64,000 nt of DNA from Ananas comosus (GCF_001540865.1 NC_033625.1:6656023-6720022); one strand, 5' to 3'; numbered from the stretch's first letter, positions 19,694-33,100 are shown. Numbers and translations are program-made. Notes: a model not told the origin generated them from the letters alone.

Positions 19694-22600
19694 TGCATCA
19701 TTGGCATCCCTGACCCGGGAGAATGGTCCCAATGTGGTGAAAGGTGATCCAGCAAGAAAGGGTGAGACCACACCCAAAGTAAGCTCAGCGCACTACCACC
19801 GCTTCGTGCCCAACCTCAATGTCACCGACAGTTACCTCAAGTTCACCCATTTCCTCCACAACCTCTCCCCTGCTGGTATGCTTGCTTCTTTTATCTTATT
19901 ATTGCAGCTTCCAATCATTATGTTTAGTTGGTAACATTGTATCCTCTCCCCTGCTGCTATGCATGGCTCTTTTATCTTATTATCGCAGCTTCCAATCATT
20001 ATGTTTAGTTGGTAACATATGTAGAGTTGTAGACCCCTTTACTACATGAGAAATTTTTGCCAACAACCCCAAAGATGCATCTGTACTACGCGTGCACTGC
20101 ATACACTGTATCCTGCTGTCCCCTCATTATATCTCATGCTTCAATTTCCACCATTTATTATTCACAACGAATTATTTGTGGTGGTTGGATGGCGGAGATT
20201 GTAGTATGAGATATGATGGGGGTTTGGACGATTGTGGAAGTTATGGACGCAAAAAACAGTTTCCTCTCAACTATGGGCTATGTTGACCCCAGAATATCTT
20301 GGATCTGACAACCCCTCTACATTCAGCTTTTTGATTTTCTGTAATTCAGTCTGTTGAGTTCAGAACTTTGTTTAAATCAATAGCTTATCTATTCGACAGA
20401 AGAGCTAATAGGATCATTAAATTTGATAGTATCATTGTTTAATTTATTGAATAATCAATTTTCTTAGTTAAAATCTCAGGTGTCTTCTCTGAAAAAGGGC
20501 AAAAAAATCTTGGGTGGAAGTTGGGGGTTATCGATCAGAAAATACTGAAATCCCTTGGGCCTATTTTGATATGTACTATAGTTGAGAGCATCGCCGTAAA
20601 CTTTTACAGTTTTGCTAGGATGTTACTCACCATTAATGTCCTTATATATATCCATGTGCATGTAGAATTGTACGAGCAAGCCATTAGGTATGAGAAGGGT
20701 TCATTCATTACGTCCACTGGTGCATTGGCGACCTTGTCGGGAGCCAAGACGGGTCGTTCTCCGCGGGACAGACGAATCGTGAAAGATGACGCCACCACCG
20801 CCCTCGAGCTCTGGTGGGGAAAGTAAGAATTCTCACTCTCACCTTTTTTTTCTGAAATTATTGTTCTCGTTTGAAATTTTATTCATGTCTTTAAATCTTC
20901 AATCTTCTTTTTTGACCTGTATTTGTGTAGGGGCTCACCAAACATTGAGATGGATGAGCACACATTTCTCGTCAACCGAGAGAGGGCCGTTGATTATTTG
21001 AAGTCTCTGGAGAAGGTACTAGCATTGCCCTGTATGCCACCCTATCTTACTGTCCATCTATTGTCCAACATTATCTAGGAAATTAGGTCTTTAATCTTTT
21101 GTATGTTACTAGTTGATTTCTAGTACAAATCTAATGTTATTATTCCTATTACAGTTAGGAGAAAAGAAAACAAAATATTGTGGCTTGGAAATTCCTTAAT
21201 CATGTAGAGTATAAATAACTAAAACACTGTTATTTGTTAGATTATGCTGTTAAAAAAGTTCTTTTAGGTCTCACCAAGAGATTCTGAATGAAATTGTTGG
21301 AGACTCGTAGTGTCATTTAATTCAAATCCGCTAGGTGGGATCATGGTCAAAATTGGCCTACACACACGGGGGAGTGTGAGTATCAATGATTAGGTTACTC
21401 TTTATCTTTCTTCTTTCAAAAGAAAGAAAAAAAAAACTTTGTTGGTAGTGACTAAGGACCCACTAATCAAATATTAACTAGAGAATCAAGATACTCGTTT
21501 CTTTAAGCTTAAGTCGATAGAAATAATGGTTGTTTCATCAATCCTAACTATGATGTAGTATGGTCTAAACATACATCTCCGTCAGTGGACCTATTCTCTT
21601 GTAATTTATGGCCTATTGATTTCACTGTCACATGCCCTTAGGTAAGACGCAGCTCAATGACATATGCCTCCAAAATTCATGATTAGCATGAAAATTCAGC
21701 ATACCTCGTCAAACCTCAGTCATTCTTTCAATATACGTTGGCCTTGGTGTATGTTTCTAATTGAAATTGTGTATATTGATAAATGACTATTCTACACGTT
21801 TGAATAGTGGTCCTGATTAATATGCTTGTCCTCTTAAGTTCCTGGCATTTTCTTCACGTGTGCTTCCCTCCCATTCATCATCCCCATTTAGATTCGCTCC
21901 ATCACGACAAATTTCCATGCTTGTAAGATTTGTATAGTGTGCACCGGTGTCTTGAAAGACTATTTTGCTACTATGCTATTGCTCTTCTCATCGATTCCAG
22001 ATGTTATGGGTATTCAAACATGATATAAAGTCAAGCAAAGCTCTCCCTCTTCTCTTTTTTAGGTGTATGTAAATGATCAATTCCTGAACTGGGATCCCGA
22101 GAACAGGATCAAAGTCCGGATTGTCTCCGCAAGGGCGTATCACTCACTCTTCATGCATAACATGTAAGCATTTATATTAAAACTTTTAAATTAATTCTCC
22201 AGCCCTGGCTCAGTACCGTTTCCCAGATAAGTCCATCTTGACGTTGCCTACATTATATTAACTAAAAATATTAGTTAAAATAGTAAAACTCCTCTTGCCT
22301 TCTGAGACAGTGGGGATCAATATCTTGAGACTTGAGTGAAATACTTGGTACACATAGCTGTTGTATGTACATACGATAACTGCGTGGGTGACAGGTGTAT
22401 CCGGCCCACGCCTGAAGAGCTAGAGGACTTCGGCGATCCGGACTTCACAATATACAATGCGGGCCAGTTCCCGTGTAATCGTTACACACACTACATGACC
22501 TCCTCGACCAGCATAGACGTTAACCTTGCGAGGAGGGAAATGGTTATCCTCGGCACACAGTATGCGGGGGAGATGAAGAAGGGTCTTTTCAGTGTGATGC

Positions 22601-25401
22601 ACTATCTCATGCCTAAAAGAGGAATCCTCTCGTTGCACTCTGGATGCAATATGGGCAAGGATGGTGACGTGGCACTCTTCTTTGGTTTATCAGGTAAGTT
22701 GAAATACGAAATGGATCAACAGATTGTGGTGCCCGTACCCGCCTGCCCACCTGCATCCACACTTTTTCTTTTGCCCTCTTGGAATTAAATCCTATTGATT
22801 AGTAGTACCTCGATAATGAGTATATGAATGGTGATGCTATAATCTTTTACCATACTTCTGTTATGTCTGAAACTTCCCTTCTTGTATATCTTTTCCAGGT
22901 ACTGGAAAGACCACACTGTCCACAGACCATAATAGACTCTTAATCGGCGATGATGAGCATTGTTGGAGTGACAATGGTGTTTCGAACATTGAGGGTGGTT
23001 GTTATGCAAAATGCATTGACCTGTCCCGGGAAAAGGAGCCTGATATCTGGAATGCCATTAAATTTGGAACTGGTGATTAAGTTGCTCTTTTGCTCTGTGT
23101 ACCTCCTTTTGAATTAATTCCCTACTGGCTATCATTCAGATCCCTTTATGTACTTTTTGGTTGTCATTCAGTGTTGGAGAATGTGGTTTTCGATGAGCAC
23201 ACTCGTGAAGTGGATTACACGGATAAATCTGTCACAGGTAACACATTTAGATTCATCTCGAGATGAAGATCTTATTCATGATCTTGGAAGCTAATGAATT
23301 CTCTCAAAGATGCTGTAGATGTTATTGAAGCGTAAGAGTAATTTGTGTTTAACATGCAGAGAACACCCGGGCAGCTTATCCTATAGAGTTCATCCCTAAC
23401 GCAAAGATGCCCTGTGTTGGGCCTCATCCTAGGAATGTTATTCTCTTAGCATGCGATGCCTTTGGCGTCCTACCACCTGTTAGCAAGCTGAATTTGCCTC
23501 AGACTATGTACCATTTCATCAGTGGCTACACTGCTCTGGTACACAGAAACACTCATTATGTTTAACCCTTGAAATCTATTTTATTGAAACTTAATCGGAT
23601 CGGAGAAGAGTGTCAAAGCTGTTTGATTTATCTGTTGTGTTGGTCATGGAAAATATGTAGGTGGCTGGCACAGAGGATGGTATTAAGGAGCCGCAGGCTA
23701 CTTTCTCAGCTTGCTTTGGGGCGGCATTCATTATGCTGCACCCTACCAGGTATGCGGCCATGCTTGCCGAGAAGATGCAGAAGTATGGTGCAACAGGATG
23801 GCTCGTCAACACTGGCTGGTCTGGTGGAAGGTACCCATTTTAGATTTTGGCACGAGTAAAGGATTTCAGAATTGTTTTAAAAATTAGTCCTGGAATTTTG
23901 GCTCTGTTTGAGTTGTGTTCTGGGAGATTCAGAAACAATTTAATTTCTGCAGTTTGATCTTTGTGATGACGATAGTAGTTCTATGTGCCTACGGTTTGAA
24001 AACGATGCAAAGCAGGCGTCATCGTTTTAGTCTGTAGGCATGACAACTTTTTGGAGGTTTCAGTTTTATGATGACGCAGCTCTTCCACCCCCACCCCCCC
24101 TCGGTTCAAAAAATGTGCAGCTTTTCTTGATTGTAGGTGAAGGGTAGAGCTAGGGATGTACTGTGGGCTGCGCCGGGCCGGCATGGCCCACATTTACCCG
24201 GGCCGAAATGGGCCGGAGAAATAGGCCTATCTCCCAAGGGTCTGTCATAGCAGACCAAGCAGACCCTTGGGAGAGCCCCAAAGCCTAAACCCAACTCGGC
24301 ACCTGTTTGGTTCGGGGTTAAGAGGTGGAATAACCCCTTGATCCCGAAGTTATTCCCAAACACCTAATTTGGGGAGTGGGGTTACCTAACCCAACCCCAC
24401 CCCACTACTCCAATCAAACAAAACACTATTTTATCCACTATCCTTCTTATCTTATCTACTCCAATCAAATACTATTTTATCTATAGCTGGACTAAATCCA
24501 ATTCTCAATCAAACACAAAATTACTCTAACCCCACCTTAACCCTGAACTTAACTCTATCCCTGGAATAACAAGTTTTTACTTTAACCTTGAACCAAACGG
24601 TGGAGCATTGGGAGTTGGGGTGGTGCAGGGGGCCTTGGGAGTTGGATACAACTCAACTCTCTGCCCGGGCCCAGCTCGGGAGGCACGGGCCGGGCCGGGC
24701 TGTGTCTGGCCAGGGCATCCCCTCAAGCCCGGCACAAGTGCTATGGTGCTCGTGCCATGCTTGGCCCGGCCCACTCTTGTGCTGGGCCGACCGGCCCGTT
24801 TGACACCCCTAGGTAGAGCTCAGTTGTTATGTAGAACAAATTTTAGCTACTTTAATTATTTTAATTAAATTTGTACGCAGTTTAGTGGAATCAGGATGAA
24901 ATTTTTTGGGGACCAACATTTGCAAATAACCCCCGAATCTAATTGTTGTTAGTTGTTATCTTTTTTGACATGCACTATTCTCGCTTTCTTTTGTTCCAGG
25001 TATGGTGTGGGCAAGCGGATCAAGCTGCAGTACACGAGGAAGATCATTGATGCCATTCACTCTGGCAAACTTCTCAAAGCCAACTACAAGAAAACTGATG
25101 TGTTTGGGCTGGAGATACCAACTGAGCTGGAAGGAGTGCCGTCAGAGATTCTCGACCCGATAAACACTGTAAGATGGCCTTTTCAAGAATGTATCTTCCA
25201 ACAGGTAATTTTCTTGTGGTGTATGATGTGGGTGTTTGTTGGTTGTTATGATGATAGTGGGAGGACAAGGCAGAATATCGGGAGATGCTGCTGAAGCTGG
25301 CGGGGCTGTTCAAGAAGAACTTTGAGGTGTTCGCGACCTACAAGATTGGCAAGGATGGCACGCTCACCGATGAGATCCTCGCTGCTGGCCCAAACTTGTG
25401 A
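19694..25401 (+). CDS. Phosphoenolpyruvate carboxykinase (ATP), N-terminal exon not visible
   Basis: The enzyme converts oxaloacetate + ATP to PEP + CO2 in the cytosol (gluconeogenesis; the decarboxylase in PEPCK-type C4/CAM plants). Eleven exons are in phase: 19694-19875, 20666-20822, 20931-21015, 22063-22163, 22395-22693, 22899-23072, 23172-23237, 23360-23538, 23661-23830, 25000-25168 and 25258-25401 (stop tga). They encode 574 residues, from [10 protein letters not shown] to LAAGPNL. The P-loop [11 protein letters not shown] spans exons 5-6, followed by [32 protein letters not shown] and [16 protein letters not shown] blocks are intact. Plant enzymes have about 620-670 residues, so roughly 80-100 N-terminal residues, including the regulatory phosphorylation extension, should lie in an exon that is not found between the assembly gap and 19,693. 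No stop or frameshift is present. All introns are GT-AG. Confidence 0.93.
19862..20022 (+). repeat. 81-bp duplication of the first visible exon-intron junction
   Basis: The segment cctctcccctgctg + gtatgc..., covering the last 14 bases of the exon and the start of the intron, is repeated directly at 19,943. In the second copy the donor GT is CT (ctgctgctatgc), so only the first copy can be a splice site. Confidence 0.75.
24152..24812. mobile_element. hAT-like element inside a PEPCK intron
   Basis: This 661-bp insertion lies in the intron between 23,830 and 25,000. It starts agggatgta and ends gacacccctag, with the perfect 8-bp duplication gtagagct at 24,144-24,151 and 24,813-24,820. The interior is full of gggccgg/ccggccc words. 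The ends and duplication size fit hAT. It accounts for over half of this long intron. Confidence 0.75.
24303..24600. mobile_element. Nested MITE, family copy 1
   Basis: Inside the hAT-like element, tgtttggttcggggttaaga at the left end is inverse to ctttaaccttgaaccaaac at the right. The same family recurs at 39,625-40,015, with the shared internal pieces ggtggaataac-cctt, 'caatcaaacacaaaa' and 'tgaacttaactctat'. Confidence 0.7.
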
Positions 25402-26336
25402 GGCGTCAATCCTCATCAAAATTAAGCGGAAGGAGAGGGTGAGGCATAAAAAGTGGGAGGAGGAAGAAATCTAGCGGTTGAAAGTGTGATATGGTAATAT
25501 GTAGGGGAGTAGCGTATGTTTGTTTCATCTGCAATGTCAATTTGGTTGGTTTATATATTTATGCTAAATTAGGATCAACAAATGCTGCGTGGGGTATGGT
25601 ATATGTTATATATGAAATCAATGCAAGTTCGGTGTTAATCATAATCATCTCTCTCTGTCCATTCTGCGTCAGGCTAATTCTAGTGCGTCTGCTAAATAAG
25701 ACTCGGGATTTCGGACCTGCACACTCTTTGGTCCACAGAATTATTCTCTTTGCAATGTATCAAGACCCCCACAGCTATTTTGAAATGATTCCAGAAAATT
25801 ATTTTTCTATTTAATATCTACTCAACTTTTATTTTATTTTACTTCAGGTTATTTGCGATTTATTTTAATAACTTTATGAAAGGTGTTTCAGAAGCTATTC
25901 ATCATTTATTACTTTTTACTCACTTGAGGTAGTTGAAGTCAGTCACAAAGTTGAGGGGCTTATTAACCCACCCATAGTTTTATGCTCAAAGTTGTTGCCT
26001 GCAGACATTATCTGCAGCAAGTCTCAACACAAAAACTTTACACAAATTATACGGGGGAACAAAGAAAAAGAAAAGAAAAGAAAAAAGATGAGGAGGAAAG
26101 CATACAAATGAGCCATTTATGCTCTACCTGATGCTAGAGCAAAACATCGACACACAAACACACACATTTGAGGGACGGTTCATTCTATACAGGAGGCCCT
26201 CCTCAGAATGCTAAACTAAACATTTCACTAGGACGTGTACTAGAATCCTTATATAGAAAACGAGGGGAAAATTGCAATGTTAGTAAAGTCAACCTACTGG
26301 TCAATAACAGCTTGACGAACTGCTTAAGGTGTCTTC
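25402..26336. other. 3' ends of two convergent genes
   Basis: This holds the probable 3' UTR of the PEPCK gene (from 25,402) and, from the other side, that of the minus-strand FAR1-family gene. No separate gene is seen. A short tract of aaaagaaaagaaaag lies at about 26,067. Confidence 0.5.
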
Positions 26337-26390
26337 TCAAACACCGATAAATCCTCTGCTATGCTTCTCAAACACCGATAAATCCTCTGC
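26333..26390 (-). repeat. 31-bp-period duplication that shifts the C-terminal frame
   Basis: The 27-bp block cttctcaaacaccgataaat + cctctgc occurs at 26,333-26,359 and 26,364-26,390. On the coding (minus) strand the first copy reads AEDLSVFEK. The second is one frame off, reads SRGFIGV and stops. Without the extra copy the frame would read AEDLSVFEKTP and stop. Confidence 0.85.
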
Positions 26391-29300
26391 GCTGTTTTCA
26401 TTTTCCGTGGTATTCCTACCCACAGAATGCAGTTCCATCTCCTCTGGCAACGGTTCGGACTTTGTTATTGATTGTTCATGTTCTCTTTGGTTCTCCTCAA
26501 GAGGATGAGGTGATGATTTAGTTACAGTGACTCCTTTGGCTTTGATCTTGGCCTCAATGGCCCTGATCAAAGATGCTGCGGCCTTGGGAGGAACGACACG
26601 TGCCCCACATGCAATGGCAGTGGCATGAACTAAAGGGTTGGGCCCTCTATATTGGTCGGAGTGACCAGATGGAGCTAGATTCTGCGATTGCGAGACAGGT
26701 TGTTCTGCAGGGCAAGAAGAGAGAGGGAGTGCTTCGACAGGAGTAGCCACAAGTGTGTAAGACCTGCCTGGTGTCGCTGCTGATTCACCCACATTAAAAA
26801 TAAATAATAATAATAAGTAGAGCCGTTAAGTAATTGCTGAAAGCAGATGGTGAGAAATAGAGAGACGCATATTATGCATAATGCAGGTTCCATAAACTGA
26901 GAAAGTCGTGATAGTACATCTACGATAGTATAGCACATGCACGCTCAAGTACCTTTGATAAAACTACTACTTTCTTACAGGTTCTTTAGAAATATCACGT
27001 TTTCCCCATTTTCAAGAATAGGTAACAGTGCATCATCCTTTAATGACCCTTCTTGGCTCGGTTTCCTAGATTGATGAAAATAAAGCAAAACAAGATCATG
27101 GTACATGCATGCAGTTATACTGCAGTTTGAAAAATAAAAAACTCTTGATAATGATTTAGTCATAAACAAGTATTTACATCCGTAACATGCCTTTTCCAGG
27201 TATTTTCTCATCAAACAGAAATATTTCTTTTTCCACCAAAATTTTAGGCACTATATAGGGTAAGTTGAACTTACTGTGAATTTACATTGATTACTTGGAT
27301 AATGTTCTCAATCCTAGTCAAAAAAATGTTCTCACTCCCACAATATCATTGCAGCAAATAAGACTAAAAGACCTAATTCTTTGGACATTAATCTGAGTAG
27401 GCAAGCAAAACAATTTTAACCGGGTTAGAACTAGTCTGACAAGTGACAAAGTAGGCAAACTTCTAAATTAACGGTTTGATAAACTGGGAGAACTAATTTT
27501 AACTCTGCTGTATCAAATAACAACAATTGTCTAGATTTGCCACTCCTATACCGAGCAGATTTTTCTTTCCCCCTCAAATCTTGATCACCAAAAGCTTAGT
27601 AGTGTAAATGAAATATAGAAGAACCAAGGACAAAGTTGCTGCCTTACTCGTGAATTTTAAAATAAACTTGAAAGGAACATAGGTTAAAAGTCATGGCGGT
27701 AAGTAATGTTTTATCTTCAAAGCTTGACATTCATAAAGAGTTTTGAGAACCAACAGAATGGTATCCAGTAGACATTTAGTGGAAGTTTTCAAACACTCGG
27801 CTCATTCTGATATCTGCCATTCTGTGCTCAACATTACAGCTTCAAGTAAAACTACCACAAGACAAGTAAATTCTAAAATCCAACATTCATATATCCTCAC
27901 AGAACTTGAAACAGTTACTACATGCGCATGGCATACAAAGATTACAAGTAAATTTAATAAAGTGAAGTTTATTAACTTATAGTATTAAAATGGGACAAAA
28001 AGGATAAGGATGGTAACCTGCACAAGCTGTTGGTAAGCTTCCCATAACAGGCATATACAGTGTGACTGGAAGTGCAGGAACAGCCACCATATTTGCTTTT
28101 GAAGGTCCAGAAATGCTTCTGTCGCTACACTGTATTATGCTGATTTGGCCATCGCCGACCTCCTGCAAATGTCAAAAAAAAAGATTTTTGTTTATTTAAA
28201 AAAAAGGCAATGCTCGTAGATGTAATGACTAGAAATAGGTTTTGTAAAGAAAAAAAAAATAATCAAGGAAAAGAAGACCATGGAGAGGACTTTTTAGAGC
28301 CTGAAATAGCAAGTTACTAAGAGGTCTCTGAGATTATTTGTAGTATAAAGGTTAATGACTACTTGCAACAATTAAGACTAATCACAAGCGGATTTCTAGT
28401 GATAATGTTGAAATAAGCGTAATAAGCAATTTATTTGGATAATAATCAGTCAGCATGAAGATAACACATAGATTCAATACTTTACAAGTGTTAGAGGTAG
28501 ATACCTGAGAATTCTGGGAAGATCCAGATCCATTAACATGCATATCTTTATCAGTTGACTGCACTTCCCTTTTGTTTTCTGTAGGCAAATCCAAATCTTC
28601 TGGTCTATCTCCACCTTGCCCTCCTGTAGATGATTGTGACACAGAGATAAATAATTAATTAATTAGCAACAAAGTCAAACAGAGTCTTCAGACCCATTAA
28701 CTACTAAGGGAAGTGAAATATACCATTTGAAGGAACACTTAGCATCACCGAGCCTTTAGTAGAACAATTAGATGAGCCTGAATTGCCTAAAAAGTTCGAT
28801 GGGATTAGCACAAGACTGACTGGCTGTTGCTGTAGAAGCTTGAGTTGCTGTTCTGTATTTGCCAGTTGGACCTCATTGGAACATTGTACCTCATTCAAAG
28901 ATTTTCCTTGTGTCGTGTTAGTAAAGTTACTTCTGTGGGAAACAATAAAAGTATGTTTCCTCAAAATCCCTCTTTTAGCTGCAGAAACCTTCTCCACTGC
29001 CTCTTTCAAAGCAGACATGGCAACATTGTAAATTTCTTCTGTCACTGACCCTTCTTGTGCATATTTAATGGCTTCATGACATAACTGATTATAGAGAACT
29101 GTTAGAGATTCACGAGAAGCACCACCTTGAGTCCCATAATAACATTCTCCTTCAATTTTTACCCCATTAGGCCCTAGATTGTCATCTAGTGAATTGAATA
29201 GTTCTTTTCCAGAGCCAATATCCAACTGACCATAAGGCACTTTCTTTGTAGTTAGTAAATCATGGTTATGCTCCTTCTCGAACTTGGTCACCACCCATTT

Positions 29301-30164
29301 TCCAGAATTTACCTTCTTGACAATGATCATTGCTTTGCAACCAATTCTTGTTATCATTCTAGGGCGCTTGGCTTTTCCTTCATCTGCACTTATCTCCTTC
29401 TTCACCCTCATTTCCCGAAAACCTTCTTTAGAACAAACAATTTGGCGAGAAATAATAGAATTATCACGTCTTGACCGACAATACTTACTTATGCGTGCTC
29501 TAAAACCTGTACTTCTAGCATAGTTTATGTAGAACAACTTCGCCGCATCTTCAGAATCAAATTCCATACCCTCAAATGGTTCTTGAAGAGTATCACCTCC
29601 AATAAGGTATGGCTTCCCAATCAAATCATGATCAGGCCGAACTGACGTAATCTCGGCTTTTCTTGGTGGCACTGGCCCGTGGTTGTGTTCCTTCACAAAT
29701 TTGGTAACTACCCATTTGCCAGGTTCAAACTTTTTAACCATAATCATTGCCTTGCAGCCAACCCTAGTGATCGCTCGGTGCCTGTGTCTTTGCTCCTTTA
29801 AGAAGCCTTCATGGGCACGCACTTCACGAAAACCCTCTTTGGAACACACTAATCTCCGAGAAATAATAGAGTTGTCCCGCCTAGACCGGGTGTACCTACT
29901 GATGCGGATCCTAAAGCCAACATGTCGCGCATACGCACTGTAGAATGCCCTAGCAGCTTCTTCTGATTCAAACTCCATTCCTTCACATGGTTCCATGTCT
30001 ATGTCACTTTGTGATGCAACTAGTTTACCTCTATCGAGGTCATGTGCAGATGAAGGTTCAATATCGATGGAAACCATGGAAACTTCCGTTTTGGCATCTT
30101 CTGACTCAATGTCAGCTTTGGCCTCACTAGTGGTGCTAATTAGTTCACCTTCCATTTCTGACAT
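26337..30164 (-). CDS. FAR1-family protein with two FAR1 domains, no transposase domain
   Basis: Four in-phase exons (minus): 30164-28724, 28623-28505, 28162-28018, 26779-26337, giving 715 residues. Two FAR1 DNA-binding domains lie at about residues 62-163 and 199-301. Each has GMEF-SEEAA--FY, a Cys in VCSKEGFRE, a Cys in GCKAMI and an EHNH end (WRKY-GCM1-type zinc finger). The MULE transposase core and SWIM finger of full FHY3/FAR1 proteins are absent. A helical stretch (LYNQLCHEAIKYAQEGSVTEEIYNVAMSALKEAVEKV) resembles the C-terminal part of FHY3/FAR1, suggesting derivation by loss of the middle. A likely nuclear regulator, possibly a modulator of FAR1-type factors. The ATG at 30,164 follows a splice acceptor (ctatggcag) in the leader. 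The C-terminus is altered by a 31-bp duplication (26,333-26,390). Confidence 0.85.
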
Positions 30165-33100
30165 CCACTGCCATAGAATGCACCAAAATTTAGGAAATAA
30201 AAATTATAGATCCACAAAACATGGTTCAAGAGAGAGGCGACATAGTCATCCATGATTATTAATCATTGAATTTGCATATGTAATTAGCTTTGCAAGAACT
30301 TGTTGGGTATTACATATTGACAGATAAAATAATAAAAACATCGTTCTCTGGTTGTTTCACATGCTATTAATGCAAGAGTTCCCAAGATTAAATCTCACAA
30401 GGCTCCTAATTTGGTTTAATTTTCTCCCGTTTAATTTAAGTCCACATCTTGTGCTCAAATCCCAGACAAGAGAGAGCGAGAGAGAGAGAGAGAGAGAGAG
30501 TGGACACAAAGATATGAAAAATACCATTCTCTAATAGCTTAAGCTTTATAGAATAATAGTTTTACATTAAGAACATTTTGCAGTGAAACATAATGTCTAC
30601 AGCAGATAGGCAGTTTTTCAGAATTAGATGCCAAAATTAAAATAAAATGATGGAAAATTTACAGATTGCAGACCCATAATGCATACTTAAATAATAAATA
30701 TATCAACATTCCTGGCACGCAGACGCGCTAACATGTTGTAATCCTCCCACTGCATTGCAAGAAGACTAATTAAAAACTCCCTCATTAGGCCGAAATGATT
30801 ACAACTTCTAAAACTGGTACCAAAAAAAATAAAAGTATGGTTTGCTTTAAATTTGGAGGAGCAAAACTATATATGGCGCAAACCCATCAACCAGTCCCCC
30901 CATTTTAGATACTCGAAAGGGCAAATATTCCAACCAAAACCAACCTCCTTTTAAAGCCAAACAACAACATTAAAAAGCTACTTTGTGTACCCGCATTAGC
31001 TACTCTAATGCTACTTTACAAGAAAGAACGTACTAAACTCATCCAAAAAAAACCTTCGGCGACTCAGTTTAGAGCCAATTACCTCGATTGAGACGTATGA
31101 AGCTCCGCGTTTAGGAGCTAAGAATCGTCCTAAACCATGGTCGAAAATGGAGAGCCGGGACACCCTAGCTTGGTGAGCTATGATTCTACGACCACAGCGA
31201 CCATGGAATGAGAGATTCTGAGCTTCGATCCAAGGAGGTGAATGGTGTAGAGAGAGAGATAGAGAGAGAGAGATCGCGGAGGAGAGAGACAGAGAGAGAT
31301 GGAGAGGGAGGGAGATGGACGGTGGAGGTTGCGAGGTGGGCGGAGATCTCGATGAAGGAAAGGGCAACGACTAATGAGGGGTCACAAATTATTGCTGTCC
31401 GTTTTCTTGGGCCTTCATAGGGCCCGCAGCTCGGCGTGATATCCATAATTCATCTGATGCCTGAAATGGGAAAATATTGGGCCGATTTTGCTTTCCGGAA
31501 TGTACTTGTTGGCCTCCAATACGTTAGGCGAGAATCGGTTGCTCGTAAAATATATGGATCGCCCCTGTACTATCCCAATATTACAACTTTGTCCCGGTAA
31601 GTTTTAACTTGAACAACGGCAATATCTTTTACTTTTTCGCTGACAAATATATATTTTCTGACAAAAATGTATTTTTTTTTTAACTCTGCTTTGAACGCCT
31701 ATACTTTGGTATTCTGTTTTGTTCGGCTTCTTGCCATTTTTTGGTAATAAAAATTTAGTTTTTTTTGGAAAAAAAAAAAACAACGACAATGTCAATGAAA
31801 TACTAGAAGTTTATAGATAGAAAATGTAAAGGCTAAATTGCGATTTGATTCTTAAATAAGGCACGTGACGCTTCGATTCTCAATTTTAATTTATTATAAT
31901 TTTTTTTTCGAGTTTTCTTACATTATTATAACTAAGGCTCACAACTTAAGTTAGTTAACTAAATATTAATACGTCGCTAAAAAAAAGTAACGTAGTAGTT
32001 TTATGATTGATTGTGCAATAATAATTAATAAAATGCTAGTATTTAGTCAGCTAAACTAGATTGTAAAATTGAATTATAATAGTTTCTAAAGTTTGAATAA
32101 AAAATAATAATAAATTAAAATTTAAGGATTAAAATGTCACCCGCGGGCCGCGGCATAGTTTGAGAATTAAAAGTGAAATTTAGCTGAAGTGTTTATGTCT
32201 GGGATAAATGTATAAATGCTCATGACCTTTACCACTTTGGCACCATAAGATTAATGGAATAGTTCAATAAATTTCTCCTCTAAAACAAAAGTAGTAATTA
32301 AACAGTCGCAGCTTATTAGTAGCCTTGTGAATCACTGAAATCATGGGCAGCTCCCTAATGAAATTCAAACCAGCATCATAGTGCATGTAGGCGATATGCA
32401 CGCACATACCTCACCCAAAATGAGAATCAAAGTCAACTTTTGCCAAATGAAAAGAGAGTATTTACTAAGGTTGATTTGTAAATATCTATTTTATGTTTTG
32501 GAAGATTTGAAAAATTTAATATAATTAATTTTTTTTAATATCATAAAATTGTGATGACAATTGTCATTGAAGAAGCAGGTAAACATAGTAGTGATTATCC
32601 GGATAACTTTATTATTATTATTATTATTATAGCATAAAAACTATGGAAAACACTTTAATAAAATTTTATAAACTTCTTATTAAGATATAAAAAAAAGTAT
32701 TTTCAGCAGCAAACTAGACCTATGCGCACACGGCTGTGGTGGACTACCCGGTGGCTTCTTTCTTGGGCCGTGTCAGTAGGACTAAAACTTGCGCTCGCAG
32801 AGGGGAACCAGCTAGCTGTCCCCCATTCTAGTGATCACGGTACAACAGAGAGCAAATTCGTAAATTCACCACGGGGCCCGATAACCTTCGGGTACAACCT
32901 AGGGTAAGCAACAGCAACACCAACAGCAACACCAACAACTCACTTCCCTTCACCATTCTCTGCCCCTGGGACAATCCCCCCTCCTCCCCTCCCCTCCCCT
33001 CCCCCCACCACACTCACTAGCCTTTTGCGCCTCTGCTGCCGATAGTCGGCGGCGATTGCCGAGTTCGCCGCCGACTTTCTCACCTAGCCTCGTCACCACC

